Below, piece by piece: positions 15,838 to 23,937 of a DNA stretch of 29,043 nt. The position numbers and the translations under genes are program-made. The notes under the pieces were generated by a model. It did not search any database, was not told where the DNA came from, and saw nothing but the letters and a program-made list of their open reading frames with translations. Source of the stretch: JBATTK01 sp049670505 (GTDB lineage: Bacteria > Bacteroidota > Bacteroidia > Flavobacteriales > Flavobacteriaceae). The stretch lies in assembly GCA_049670505.1 (NCBI GenBank), contig JBATTK010000181.1, positions 1 to 29,043 of the forward strand. The letters run 5' to 3'. Numbering within the stretch: the stretch's first letter is position 1; every line of letters starts with the position of its first letter.

Positions 15838-17142
15838 TTATCGACTCTTCAATTTTGGATTTTTGAGTTCCTCTTTCAATGGCTGTTTCCGTATGCTATA
15901 CAGTTGGAAATAATACCAAGCGGCGATACCGCCTATGAAGGAAAACAAGGCCAACATCCAAAACACATGTTGATGTCCTTCCGCGCCTGGCGAATTCTCC
16001 AAGAGATATCCCATTGCGGGGCCTGCGAATATGTCGGGCGTATAGCCAATAAGGGAAATAAGGCCAACAGCAGTCCCTGTAAGAACCAATGGGATCTGGC
16101 CGCTCTCCATTACTGCAAAGTATAGCGAACGCGCAGCATATATTCCGGTTGCAACCACCAAAATCGATATAAAAAACAAAACCGTGGTTACATCTGAAAT
16201 CATACCTGTGGCGAACAATAACGCTCCGAAGAATGAAACAATAAAACTAACGAGTAACCAGAAGGTAGTTTGCGAGCGGTCTGCCAATATCCCAATTAGC
16301 ACGCCGATTACAGGCCGGATAAATAATAAAAATGTACCCACTTGGGCCGATTGCACTTGGTCATATAGCATTACGTCTTGGGCATACAACGAAAACACAT
16401 CCGTGATTTTGTAGCCTACATAGGCACATAGAATAATGATCATGAGTAACCATACGGAAGGCAAACGTAGCACCTCTTGTACTTGTAATATCGTGATTTT
16501 CTCTAAGATGATCTCTTTTTCCAATTTGCGATCCATTCTCATAAAGAGCCATACCAATAGGCCCACAATAGAAACGATACCAGCCGATACCAGAATCACA
16601 TACTTAAATGCCGCTCTACTTTCAGAAATGCTTGCCTCGGAAATTTCCGAAGTAAGGAATAACGAGAAAATAAATACGCCCAAAGCTCCGAACAGCGCCC
16701 CGACCAATCCCCGTCCACCGTCCAAAAACCCGAACGCCTTGCCCTGGGAAGTGGACCCGCCCCAGACTCTTGTGGCCTTGATCATTGGGGCCCAGAATAA
16801 AAAAATGGTCGTAAAACCCCAATAGCCATAGAGTATTTTTAATACCGTATAACTGGGAAAGGTAGCATAGACCAATCCTCCTAAAGCAGTCATCCATAGT
16901 GCCACTGCAATCAATTTCCTTGGAGGAAACTTATCGGCCAAGGGCCCTCCCAAAAGATAGGATAGCAAGGCCACTATGCCATATACAGAGAAACATAGGC
17001 CCAACTGCACATTGTCCAGGCCAAATGCTTCGAGCACAGTAGGCCTAAAGACTCGTGCAAGAACAAATGGAAGAATAAATACAGACTCCCCGGCCAAAAT
17101 GAGTAGTAAGAGGAAGTACCAGGGGACTTTTTTTTGATTCAT
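15838..17142 (-). CDS. Major facilitator superfamily transporter
   Basis: A 434-residue inner-membrane protein with about twelve hydrophobic segments split by a charged central loop (MRMDRKLEKEIILEK, near residue 210). The first loop carries the MFS motif-A-like GGPLADKFPPRKLI after helix 2, and its second-half counterpart GILADRSQTTFWLL. It lacks a signal peptide. Subfamily and substrate cannot be decided; overall it resembles sugar-acid/YihN-like permeases more than drug exporters, which is a weak impression. It is a single gene, preceded by a 328-bp spacer with a pseudogene fragment. Confidence 0.88.
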   Translation of the reverse strand: MNQKKVPWYFLLLLILAGESVFILPFVLARVFRPTVLEAFGLDNVQLGLCFSVYGIVALLSYLLGGPLADKFPPRKLIAVALWMTALGGLVYATFPSYTVLKILYGYWGFTTIFLFWAPMIKATRVWGGSTSQGKAFGFLDGGRGLVGALFGALGVFIFSLFLTSEISEASISESRAAFKYVILVSAGIVSIVGLLVWLFMRMDRKLEKEIILEKITILQVQEVLRLPSVWLLMIIILCAYVGYKITDVFSLYAQDVMLYDQVQSAQVGTFLLFIRPVIGVLIGILADRSQTTFWLLVSFIVSFFGALLFATGMISDVTTVLFFISILVVATGIYAARSLYFAVMESGQIPLVLTGTAVGLISLIGYTPDIFAGPAMGYLLENSPGAEGHQHVFWMLALFSFIGGIAAWYYFQLYSIRKQPLKEELKNPKLKSR

Positions 17143-17253
17143 GAAGTTGAGTAGTTTCTAATGGAGACTAACTATTTTGTGTAAAAAGTAACAGGTTTTA
17201 TGTACTAATGTTCAGTTTTTAATAGGCTTTTTTTACTAATTTTCTTTCGTTTA

Positions 17254-17275
17254 AGCAGTAAAACTGCTATTTTTT
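17254..17275 (+). terminator. Small hairpin with T-tract
   Basis: AGCAGT (17254-17259), a 3-base loop and ACTGCT (17263-17268) are followed by A and six Ts. It is shaped as a plus-strand terminator, yet no plus-strand gene precedes it. It may block antisense transcription or be fortuitous. Confidence 0.35.
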
Positions 17276-17308
17276 GTATATCGTATGGTACCCCGTAGTT
17301 ATTATTAA

Positions 17309-17455
17309 TCAGTGTACTAAAACTCTAATCTCATTTATTAACCGTGCTATTTCTTCATCGTTTGTTACATCATAAATTCCCCGTATCTGTTTTTTCTTAT
17401 CAACTAATACAAAATTAGGGATATGAATAAAATCTTGTAGTCCGCCAATTAAGGT
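17309..17455 (-). pseudogene. C-terminal remnant of an SCO/thioredoxin-like protein
   Basis: A 48-codon open stretch on the minus strand ends in TGA at 17309-17311 and is closed upstream by TAA at 17456-17458. It reads GGLQDFIHIPNFVLVDKKKQ and then IRGIYDVTNDEEIARLINEI. This looks like the last third of an SCO1/SenC or related thioredoxin-fold protein: the conserved histidine, a FVLVDK strand, then RGIYDG-like text. There is no start codon and no CxxxC half. It begins immediately after the stop of the TPR lipoprotein gene, as if a deletion removed most of a downstream gene. The rest of the 17143-17470 spacer shows only the small hairpin. Confidence 0.55.
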
Positions 17456-17470
17456 TTATCTAAACTCATA

Positions 17471-19153
17471 TTAAATGGTATTCTTTTCAAGAAATGCTTT
17501 AGCCTCTTTAATCTCTTGTCTATCACTAGCTATATTCTCGGTTAGTTTCAGCAATGTTTTAAAATAGATTGTTGCCTTTTCTATATGGCCAGATTGTTTT
17601 GCTGCAGCAGCTGCTCCATAGATTCCGTTGAATCTGTTTGGGCGTCTTTCTAGGTTTAGCTCATAGGCAGCCAACGCTTCCTGAGGCTTATTTAATGTTA
17701 AAAGCATATCTGCCAAAAGTTCATCTGCCGGTAAAATTTCACCTGGAGTTACAGGGTGTTTGGAGGTCATACTTTCCATTTCTGAAGCAGTAGTCATTAG
17801 CGATATGGCTTCTTGGCCATTCCCTTTTTTTAATTGAATCCATGCTTCTATTGTTTTAATTTGGATAGCTACTTGGTTGGCTTTATAGGAGTCGTCCAAC
17901 ATCGTCAATTCCTTTTCAAAAGAACGCAGCAAATTAAGTTCGTCTTGAGCGGATTCTAGATTATTTGTATGAATGTTTCCCAATGCTCTTGCAAAATGTA
18001 GTAATGATTTTTGCCAAGGGAATTTCTGCCATTCCAACTCCGCGATTTGAGGAAGCTCTATAGCTGCAGCTTCTTCCCAATTTTTGTTTTCCAAGGCTAT
18101 ACGTGCAGGAATAGCGGCAGCAGTATAGGCGATTTTAAAATTAGGGGGGAATATTTTTTTAAAAGATTTGAGATAGGTGTATTGCTCGTTGGCCAGAGTA
18201 TTGTTTCCTGTTTGCAAATATGCATAAACCAAATATCCCATGGCGTGTACTTCTTCATCCCAATGTGCTCCGGGAGAGATGCTTTCTGCGTAACAAACGG
18301 CTGATGAAGCTGAGTTGATATTAGTGTTAATCGATTCGTTCCAAAGCCCTAAGCGCGTAAATATGTGGGATGGCATATGTTGTGCGTGCGCAGAATTTGG
18401 TGCAATATCCGCATAGCGTCTTGCCGTGCTCAGGCCAAGTTCGGCCAATTCTGGATAATCATAAGAATGAATAATATAATGGGCTATACCCGGGTGATTG
18501 GGCTCTTTTTTAAACAAATCTTCCAATATTTTTCCAGATTCTCGTTGTTTTGAATAGGTTTTGTCCGAAGGTATTGCTGATGCACGAAGGGCCAAGGCAT
18601 AGAAAACAGCTACTTCGGTATCACCCTTATTTCCTTCATACATTTCTTTCATTTTTTGGGCATAAGATAGCTTTCTGGTTTGGTTATCAACCATTTGCCA
18701 GTCCTTATAAAAAGCACCTATTGCCTCTAAATATTGTTCTGCTTTTTTTGATTTGGGCAATTTTTCAGCTACCGCAAGGAGTTTTACTCCTTTTTCCAAA
18801 ATGGATTGCTCCGGAGGTGCCCATAATCCGTGGTAAATACTCATCGCGACACCCCAATAGGCCATTGCACAATCCGGGTCTTTATCAATTACTTGAACAA
18901 ATGCTTTTTCCGCCTCCATATATTCAAAAGAATGGAGCAAAGAAATGGCAAGATTGAATGTTTCTCTCGTTTCGTAACTACAGGATTCAGAAAAGCTGAC
19001 GTCTCCAAATTGTCCATTGCCACATAATTGGAGGTCACCTCTCAAAAGATTTAAAGAGGCCAAATTTGGATTCGGTTTATTGTTTTTACATGAGGATATC
19101 GAAAATAAGAGCATACCGCCCAGAATGAACAAAACTTTTTTAAAATGTTTCAT
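17471..19153 (-). CDS. TPR lipoprotein with His-rich HAQHMPSHIF motif
   Basis: A 560-residue predicted lipoprotein. The signal ends at lipobox ISSC (Cys22). TPR-like helices dominate. The first unit (SFEYMEAEKAFVQVIDKDPDCAMAYWGVAMS) is canonical, as is the C-terminal LNKPQEALAAYELNLERRPNRFNGIYGAA. In the centre are HYIIHSYDYPEL (about 225) and HAQHMPSHIFTRLGLW (about 254), a dense set of histidines that suggests metal or haem contact (inference). I recognise this as a recurrent bacterial TPR family but know no assigned function. A truncated SCO-like gene follows directly on the same strand. SCO proteins handle copper, so the pair may once have worked together. Confidence 0.85.
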   Translation of the reverse strand: MKHFKKVLFILGGMLLFSISSCKNNKPNPNLASLNLLRGDLQLCGNGQFGDVSFSESCSYETRETFNLAISLLHSFEYMEAEKAFVQVIDKDPDCAMAYWGVAMSIYHGLWAPPEQSILEKGVKLLAVAEKLPKSKKAEQYLEAIGAFYKDWQMVDNQTRKLSYAQKMKEMYEGNKGDTEVAVFYALALRASAIPSDKTYSKQRESGKILEDLFKKEPNHPGIAHYIIHSYDYPELAELGLSTARRYADIAPNSAHAQHMPSHIFTRLGLWNESINTNINSASSAVCYAESISPGAHWDEEVHAMGYLVYAYLQTGNNTLANEQYTYLKSFKKIFPPNFKIAYTAAAIPARIALENKNWEEAAAIELPQIAELEWQKFPWQKSLLHFARALGNIHTNNLESAQDELNLLRSFEKELTMLDDSYKANQVAIQIKTIEAWIQLKKGNGQEAISLMTTASEMESMTSKHPVTPGEILPADELLADMLLTLNKPQEALAAYELNLERRPNRFNGIYGAAAAAKQSGHIEKATIYFKTLLKLTENIASDRQEIKEAKAFLEKNTI

Positions 19154-19227
19154 TCTGTCAAGGTACTGAATTTATCTAAAGGTTTTTAGGCTAAGACTTG
19201 GGAAAGTGCTTTACATAGGATACATTA

Positions 19228-19245
19228 TTGGCTGTAGTTTTTTAT
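19228..19245 (-). repeat. Cassette-like 3' boundary repeat, copy 2
   Basis: Read on the minus strand this is ATAAAAAACTACAGCCAA, directly at the stop codon of the frameshifted orphan gene. Its TAAAAAACTACAG core is identical to the sequence at the stop of the neighbouring orphan gene (19712-19724). The TACAGCCAA end is the reverse complement of the TTGGCTGTA found before both genes. Confidence 0.6.
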
Positions 19246-19684
19246 TTCAGTTTTTTATATTCAGCTATCGGAAAGTCGTGTTCAACCCACTTTTTCCGAT
19301 ACTCTTCAGGTCCAAGTTCAGTCATTATTCCATTCAGCACATTTCTAACTTGATTAATATATTTAGGAATTGTTGTTTGTCCTTTAAGCACAGACTCAAA
19401 ATTATTTTCATCAATCAGATTCCAACTCCACCAGTCTTTATACCATCTCAATTCATAATCTATTATGCTTTCGTTTTTTCGATTCAAAATAAGTACGTGT
19501 TCTCCAGGTTCATCCATAAACACAACAGATTTAAATCCTTTTCTCGAATTTCGATTGCAGATTCAGCTAGTTCTCTTAAAGAATCGTGAAGATATGAAAC
19601 AGCAAATTTGGTCAGTTTTTCTCCATTTCCAATTTTACCAATTGCCCATCCAGCTCCATCTATTTTATATTCAACCTGTATCAT
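19242..19684 (-). pseudogene. Orphan cytoplasmic protein gene, frameshifted
   Basis: Two minus-strand frames join into one protein. The first, from ATG 19684, reads MIQVEYKIDGAGWAIGKIGN and onward to AIEIREK. The second gives FKSVVFMDEPGEHVLILNRK and onward to AEYKKLK. Adding one A in the run of four As at 19539-19542 (minus strand) fuses them into about 147 residues without a gap. The continuity of sense (EPGEH, WWSWNLIDENNF) argues for a single ancestral gene. I know no family with confidence. A TTG at 19690 is an alternative start. Composition is AT-rich compared with the flanking core genes. The break may be a true mutation or a homopolymer sequencing error. Confidence 0.65.
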
Positions 19685-19688
19685 TTTC

Positions 19689-19724
19689 AAATTACAGCCA
19701 ACTCGTTTTGCCTGTAGTTTTTTA
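19689..19724 (-). repeat. Cassette-like junction between the two orphan genes
   Basis: On the minus strand the stop of the 198-residue gene lies in TAAAAAACTACAG. After GCAAAACGA comes GTTGGCTGTAATTT, and then the next gene starts. TACAG-g-CAA and TTG-g-CTGTA can pair into a short stem with one mismatch and a 6-base loop. The element is much shorter than normal integron attC sites. Confidence 0.6.
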
Positions 19725-20318
19725 TATTATGGTTATTTTTTTTTCTTTCAGTAAATTATATGCTGTGGTCATAGCTTCAATTCCATCATTCCAAGAAGGG
19801 AATTGATTTTTAAAATGTTTTATCATATTAATAAATCTTCTCCCTTGATGTAAATCGTTTATTTCTTTATTGGTTAATTTTTTAAATTCAGACAATTTAT
19901 TAATTACATCCACTAAATTTTCTCTTGGTTTAATCAAATTGTTATTGTTAGCGTGCATTCTAACACTTATCTCAAATAAGGCTGCTATTCCGTAAATCGA
20001 ATTCGGAATATCAGTGTCATTAATATCTCCATATTTTTCGTGACAAGCGATATAAAATTTTTGTAATGATGAGTTTGCATTAAACAATCCTAAAAAATCA
20101 AAGTCATCTTTTCTTGAGATATTGTCAGATTTAATATCTCCTTTTTTATATACAACAGTATGTGGAACATCACCTTTTACTGAATCAATGAATTCAAAAT
20201 AGTTTCCGTGTCTAATCATTTTAAACTCCGAATTAAATTCATCAATATTTATGTCAGATTTCAAAACCTTTAACATATATCCTACGGTCATAGCAAAAGG
20301 AATTATTAATTCTTTCAT
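19722..20318 (-). CDS. Orphan hypothetical protein, 198 residues
   Basis: Unrecognised. The protein starts MKELIIPFAMTVGYMLKVLK and is predicted largely helical, with RHGNYFEFIDSV near the N-terminus. A helical middle (FEISVRMHANNNNL) and a charged end with HQGRRFINMIKHFKNQFPSW follow. There is no convincing signal peptide or motif. It is AT-rich and rich in Asn, Lys and Ile, unlike the neighbouring core genes, which suggests acquisition. It lies between the same short boundary sequences as the next orphan gene (AAATTACAGCCAAC at 20332-20345 on the plus strand, and the junction at 19689-19724). It could belong to a defence or toxin/immunity class, but nothing in the sequence proves this. Confidence 0.7.
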   Translation of the reverse strand: MKELIIPFAMTVGYMLKVLKSDINIDEFNSEFKMIRHGNYFEFIDSVKGDVPHTVVYKKGDIKSDNISRKDDFDFLGLFNANSSLQKFYIACHEKYGDINDTDIPNSIYGIAALFEISVRMHANNNNLIKPRENLVDVINKLSEFKKLTNKEINDLHQGRRFINMIKHFKNQFPSWNDGIEAMTTAYNLLKEKKITII

Positions 20319-20331
20319 AATATTCGTTCAG

Positions 20332-20345
20332 AAATTACAGCCAAC
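20332..20345 (-). repeat. Cassette-like 5' boundary repeat, copy 1
   Basis: The minus strand reads GTTGGCTGTAATTT, identical over all 14 bases to 19689-19702, and precedes the 198-residue orphan gene by about a dozen bases. Confidence 0.65.
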
Positions 20346-20351
20346 AATTGA

Positions 20352-20370
20352 ATATGATCATTGATCATAT
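20352..20370. repeat. 19-bp near-perfect palindrome
   Basis: ATATGATCA-t-TGATCATAT has 9-bp arms around one base. It lies seven bases outside the left cassette boundary. No T-tract follows. It may be an operator or a relic of the insertion. Confidence 0.5.
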
Positions 20371-20572
20371 AGCTACAAATCTAAAAGATTTTTTTCAATC
20401 ATTTATCCAGACATCGAACACCTCCAATAAGCCATGCCGACCAGCTTTAGAACAAAATAAATTTTGTTTTCTAGTATGCCCTAAGGCGATGCTCTTTGCT
20501 TGCCGAAGTGAGACAATCCCTGGAATACGACTTTTGCTGAAATTACCGCTAAAATAATCGAACAAATCTCCT

Positions 20573-20580
20573 TATTTTTG
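20573..20580 (+). promoter_or_regulatory. Putative -7 box (TATTTTTG) for the Gfo/Idh/MocA gene
   Basis: TATTTTTG matches TAnnTTTG and lies 15 bases before the ATG at 20595. No TTG at the standard spacing. Confidence 0.4.
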
Positions 20581-20594
20581 AAAAAACAAGAATT

Positions 20595-21572
20595 ATGCTC
20601 AAAGCTGGAGTCCTAGGGGCTGGCCATCTCGGAAAAATACACTTGCGCCTCTTAAACGAATCCCAAAAGTATGATTTAGTCGGTTTTTACGATGCCGATG
20701 CCATTAATGGCAAAAAAGTAGCGGACGAATTTGGATATACCTATTTTGACAATATCAACACGCTTATTGAGGCAGTGGATATGGTAGACATTGTAACCCC
20801 TACCCTTTCGCATTTTGATTGCGCAAAAAAAGCCATGCAAAAGGGAAAGCATGTCTTCATTGAAAAGCCCATTACGAATACCATTGCGGAAGCGGAAACC
20901 TTATTGTCCATTGAAAAGGAATACCGGGTAAAAGGGCAAGTTGGCCATGTAGAACGTTTTAATCCTTCCTTTACCGCCGTTAAGGATAAAATTAAAGATC
21001 CTATGTTCATTGAAACCCACCGTTTGGCGGAATTTAATCCTAGGGGTACCGATGTGCCAGTAGTGCTCGATCTAATGATTCATGATATAGACGCCATTTT
21101 GAGCGTAGTACGTTCCGATGTGAAACAGATAAATGCCAGCGGGGTTTCTGTCATTAGTAATTCGCCAGATATTGCAAATGCAAGAATTGAATTCGAAAAT
21201 GGCTGTGTGGCCAATCTTACGGCCAGTAGAATTTCATTGAAAAATATGCGAAAATCCCGTTTCTTTCAACGGGATGCCTATATCTCCGTAGATTTTTTGG
21301 AGAAAAAAGTAGAAGTGGTAAAAATGAAAGATGCCCCGGTGGATCCAGGAGATTTTGATATGATACTACAAAATGCCGAAGGTATAAAAAAACAAATCTA
21401 TTTTGAGAATCCTACCATTGAAGCCAATAATGCAATCCTGGACGAACTGGAAACCTTCGCCGATGCCATAACCAACGATACAATTCCCGTGGTAAGCTTG
21501 GAACAGGGAACCAAGGCGTTAAAGGTCGCTTTGCAAATTATAGCATCGTTCAAAAAAACCAGCACGGATTGA
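20595..21572 (+). CDS. Gfo/Idh/MocA-family NAD(P)-dependent oxidoreductase
   Basis: A 325-residue cytoplasmic dehydrogenase-like protein. The N-terminal Rossmann fold begins GVLGAGHLGKIHLRLL (residues 5-20). The strand ending DIVTPTLSHFDCA and the family lysine motif EKPIT (about 95) follow. The C-terminal alpha/beta domain carries GHVERFNPSF and LMIHDIDAIL, the position of the usual catalytic His/Asp pair. Substrate is not defined; the family includes sugar, inositol and biliverdin reductases. It precedes the 3-hydroxybutyryl-CoA dehydrogenase gene by 124 bases, but that gene appears to have its own promoter. Confidence 0.93.
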   Translation: MLKAGVLGAGHLGKIHLRLLNESQKYDLVGFYDADAINGKKVADEFGYTYFDNINTLIEAVDMVDIVTPTLSHFDCAKKAMQKGKHVFIEKPITNTIAEAETLLSIEKEYRVKGQVGHVERFNPSFTAVKDKIKDPMFIETHRLAEFNPRGTDVPVVLDLMIHDIDAILSVVRSDVKQINASGVSVISNSPDIANARIEFENGCVANLTASRISLKNMRKSRFFQRDAYISVDFLEKKVEVVKMKDAPVDPGDFDMILQNAEGIKKQIYFENPTIEANNAILDELETFADAITNDTIPVVSLEQGTKALKVALQIIASFKKTSTD

Positions 21573-21581
21573 ATCGTCCCC

Positions 21582-21615
21582 TTGGAAATCCGTTAGTTTC
21601 CAAAAGCTATCTTTG
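21582..21615 (+). promoter_or_regulatory. Promoter of the 3-hydroxybutyryl-CoA dehydrogenase gene
   Basis: TTG at 21582-21584 and TATCTTTG at 21608-21615 are separated by 23 bases, the long end of the usual range. The -7 box is a perfect TAnnTTTG. The leader would be about 75 bases and would contain the small hairpin at 21657-21677. Confidence 0.55.
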
Positions 21616-21656
21616 AACGATTAAAACGAGCATACAGTATACGTAAAATTATAATA

Positions 21657-21677
21657 GATTCCCCACTTCACGGGAAA
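21657..21677. repeat. Diverged copy of the TTCCC/GGGAA hairpin
   Basis: GATTCCCCACTTCACGGGAA, followed by AT, matches the hairpin at 15761-15781 (GATTCCCGTTTTCACGGGAA, followed by T) apart from three bases in or near the loop. It lies in the leader of the dehydrogenase gene. Confidence 0.45.
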
Positions 21678-21696
21678 TACAAAAGAGGATAAATAA

Positions 21697-22584
21697 ATGA
21701 AAAATATTGCGGTCATAGGAGCAGGTACCATGGGAAATGGAATAGCCCATGTTTTTGCCCAAAACGATTACAAAGTAAACCTTATAGATGTTTCGCCGGT
21801 ATCCCTGGAAAAAGGAATGGCTACCATCTCCAAAAATTTGGACAGGATGGTGGTCAAGCAAATCATTACCGAAAAGGATAAGGAACATACCCTGAACAAT
21901 ATCTCCACCCATACTTCGCTTAAAGAAGGTGCGAACGCCATAGATCTGGTCGTAGAGGCCGCTACGGAAAATGTAGACCTAAAACTAGCTATCTTCAAAG
22001 AGCTCGATGAACGCTGCGAAGACCATGTTGTATTGGCCACAAATACTTCTTCCATTTCCATTACCAAAATTGCGGCCGTCACCCAAAGACCGGACAAGGT
22101 TATTGGAATGCATTTTATGAATCCCGTACCCATTATGAAATTGGTAGAGATTATTAGGGGGTATAGCACTTCAGACGAAGTTACCCAGGCCGTTATGGAG
22201 CTTTCCAAAAAATTGGGCAAGACGCCTACCGAAGTAAACGATTATCCCGGATTTGTGGCCAATAGAATCTTGATGCCCATGATCAACGAGGCTATTGAAA
22301 CCCTTTATAACAGGGTTGCAGGCGTATTAGAGATAGACACCGTAATGAAGTTGGGCATGGCACACCCTATGGGTCCTTTGCAATTGGCCGATTTTATAGG
22401 ACTCGATGTTTGTCTTTCTATCCTAAACGTTATGTATGACGGTTTTAAAAATCCGAAATATGCTCCCTGCCCCCTATTGGTCAATATGGTCATGGCAGGA
22501 AAATTAGGAATTAAGTCAGGAGAGGGTTTTTATGATTATGCCACTTCCCGAAAGGCGGAAAAAGTAGCCGCTCAATTTAACTAA
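21697..22584 (+). CDS. 3-Hydroxybutyryl-CoA dehydrogenase
   Basis: A 295-residue protein that oxidises or reduces 3-hydroxyacyl-CoA with NAD(P) (EC 1.1.1.157 or the closely related fatty-acid enzyme). The NAD site AVIGAGTMGNGIAHVFAQ is at residues 5-22. The HCDH signature continues with ATNTSSISITKIA and the catalytic region GMHFMNPVPIMKLVEII. A second conserved block is DYPGFVANRILMPMINEA. MGPLQLADFIGLDV in the C-terminal helical domain is typical of the short bacterial Hbd form. It overlaps nothing, and the DUF1015 gene starts six bases after its stop, so the two are likely co-transcribed. Confidence 0.95.
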   Translation: MKNIAVIGAGTMGNGIAHVFAQNDYKVNLIDVSPVSLEKGMATISKNLDRMVVKQIITEKDKEHTLNNISTHTSLKEGANAIDLVVEAATENVDLKLAIFKELDERCEDHVVLATNTSSISITKIAAVTQRPDKVIGMHFMNPVPIMKLVEIIRGYSTSDEVTQAVMELSKKLGKTPTEVNDYPGFVANRILMPMINEAIETLYNRVAGVLEIDTVMKLGMAHPMGPLQLADFIGLDVCLSILNVMYDGFKNPKYAPCPLLVNMVMAGKLGIKSGEGFYDYATSRKAEKVAAQFN

Positions 22585-22590
22585 CGCGCT

Positions 22591-23826
22591 ATGGCAATCA
22601 TAAAACCCTTCAAGGCCATTAGGCCCACAAAGGATAAAGCGGTATTTGTTGCATCGCGTTCTTATGAGGAGTATTCAAAAAAAGAACTGGAAGCCACTTT
22701 AAGTTTTAATCCCTTCTCTTTTCTACACATTATCAATCCCGGGTTTAAGTTCCATAAAAAACTAAAAGGCGAAGAACGTTTTAAACTGGTACATAGTAGA
22801 TATCTAGAATTTTTGGAGGAGAATATCCTAATGAAAGATGCCCAGGACAGTTTCTATTTGTATAAAGTAGCCAAAGGTAATGCTAGTTGTTGCGGTCTTT
22901 TTTGTGGTACAAGTACCTTGGATTACCAAAATAATGTGATAAAAAAACATGAAAATACGCTACAGAAACGCGAAACACTTTTTGCCAACTACCTAAAAAC
23001 CGTCGGGTTCAATGCCGAACCTGTATTAATGACCTATACGGATACCGATGAAATAAGTAAAATATTAAAAGAAGAGACTAAAAAAGAGCCTGAATATCAA
23101 TTTACAACAACAGATAGGGTCTCCCATTATCTATGGGTTATATCCAACGGAAAAACCATAAAGGACTTACAGTCCGCATTTAGTGCCATAGATTCCCTTT
23201 ATATTGCCGATGGTCATCATAGAAGTGCCTCATCCCATCTTTTGGCCCAAACTTCCAAGGAAAACAATCCGGCCCATACCGGAAAAGAACCCTATAACTT
23301 TTTCATGAGTTATCTAATTCCCGAGTCGGAAATAAAAATATATGAGTTCAATAGAATGGTCAAAGACCTTAATGGATTGTCCAAGGAGGAGTTTTTGATT
23401 CGTTTGGACGAGTTCTTCAGAATTAAAAATCAAGGTAACATACTCTATAAACCGACCAAAAAACATCATTTCAGCATGTATTTGGATGGGGAGTTCTATT
23501 CACTATATCTGCGAAAGAAAGTATATACATTCAGTGACCCCTTAAGTGAATTGGATACACAAATCCTTTTCAAGACCATCTTGGAGCCTGTTTTGGGTAT
23601 AAAGGATTTGCGCAACGATAAACGGATACAATATGGGTATGGAAAATACAATGTCATTAAAATGAAAGATGAAATAGATAAGGGTAAATTCGCAGTTGGT
23701 TTTAGCCTTGTCCCAATTACCGTTGACGAAATCAAGGCCATTGCCGATGAGGGAATGGTAATGCCACCAAAGAGTACCTATATTGAACCTAAATTAAGAA
23801 GCGGAATAACCATATATGAATTCTAA
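22591..23826 (+). CDS. DUF1015-family protein
   Basis: A 411-residue cytoplasmic protein of the widespread DUF1015 family, whose biochemical role is unknown to me. It opens with IKPFKAIRPTKDKA and contains YIADGHHRSASSHLL near residue 208, the most conserved stretch of the family, preceded by HYLWVISNGK. The C-terminal end includes GFSLVPITVDEIKAIADEGMVMPPKSTYIEPKL. Only six bases separate it from the dehydrogenase stop, so it is in that operon. DUF1015 genes often sit by serine-biosynthesis genes, but none is here. Confidence 0.9.
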   Translation: MAIIKPFKAIRPTKDKAVFVASRSYEEYSKKELEATLSFNPFSFLHIINPGFKFHKKLKGEERFKLVHSRYLEFLEENILMKDAQDSFYLYKVAKGNASCCGLFCGTSTLDYQNNVIKKHENTLQKRETLFANYLKTVGFNAEPVLMTYTDTDEISKILKEETKKEPEYQFTTTDRVSHYLWVISNGKTIKDLQSAFSAIDSLYIADGHHRSASSHLLAQTSKENNPAHTGKEPYNFFMSYLIPESEIKIYEFNRMVKDLNGLSKEEFLIRLDEFFRIKNQGNILYKPTKKHHFSMYLDGEFYSLYLRKKVYTFSDPLSELDTQILFKTILEPVLGIKDLRNDKRIQYGYGKYNVIKMKDEIDKGKFAVGFSLVPITVDEIKAIADEGMVMPPKSTYIEPKLRSGITIYEF

Positions 23827-23885
23827 CTACCCCATGGATAGAAAACCCATAGGTTTTGAAAAGCAATGAAATTAATTTCGTTAAA

Positions 23886-23900
23886 CGTTAACGGTTAACG
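23886..23900. repeat. 15-bp palindrome CGTTAAC-g-GTTAACG
   Basis: Perfect 7-bp arms around one base, just after the DUF1015 gene. It is followed by more TTAAC-rich sequence. Confidence 0.5.
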
Positions 23901-23937
23901 GTAGGTTTTTCCACGATTAACCTTTAACGAATAACCA

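Noticed and set aside
16436..16825. 129-codon plus-strand frame
   Set aside because: Antisense to the MFS transporter with no independent signals.
20348..20557. 69-codon plus-strand frame before the Gfo/Idh/MocA gene
   Set aside because: It spans the palindrome, has no recognisable domain, no promoter box, and ends well before the next gene.
21768..22220. 150-codon minus-strand frame
   Set aside because: Antisense shadow of the 3-hydroxybutyryl-CoA dehydrogenase gene.
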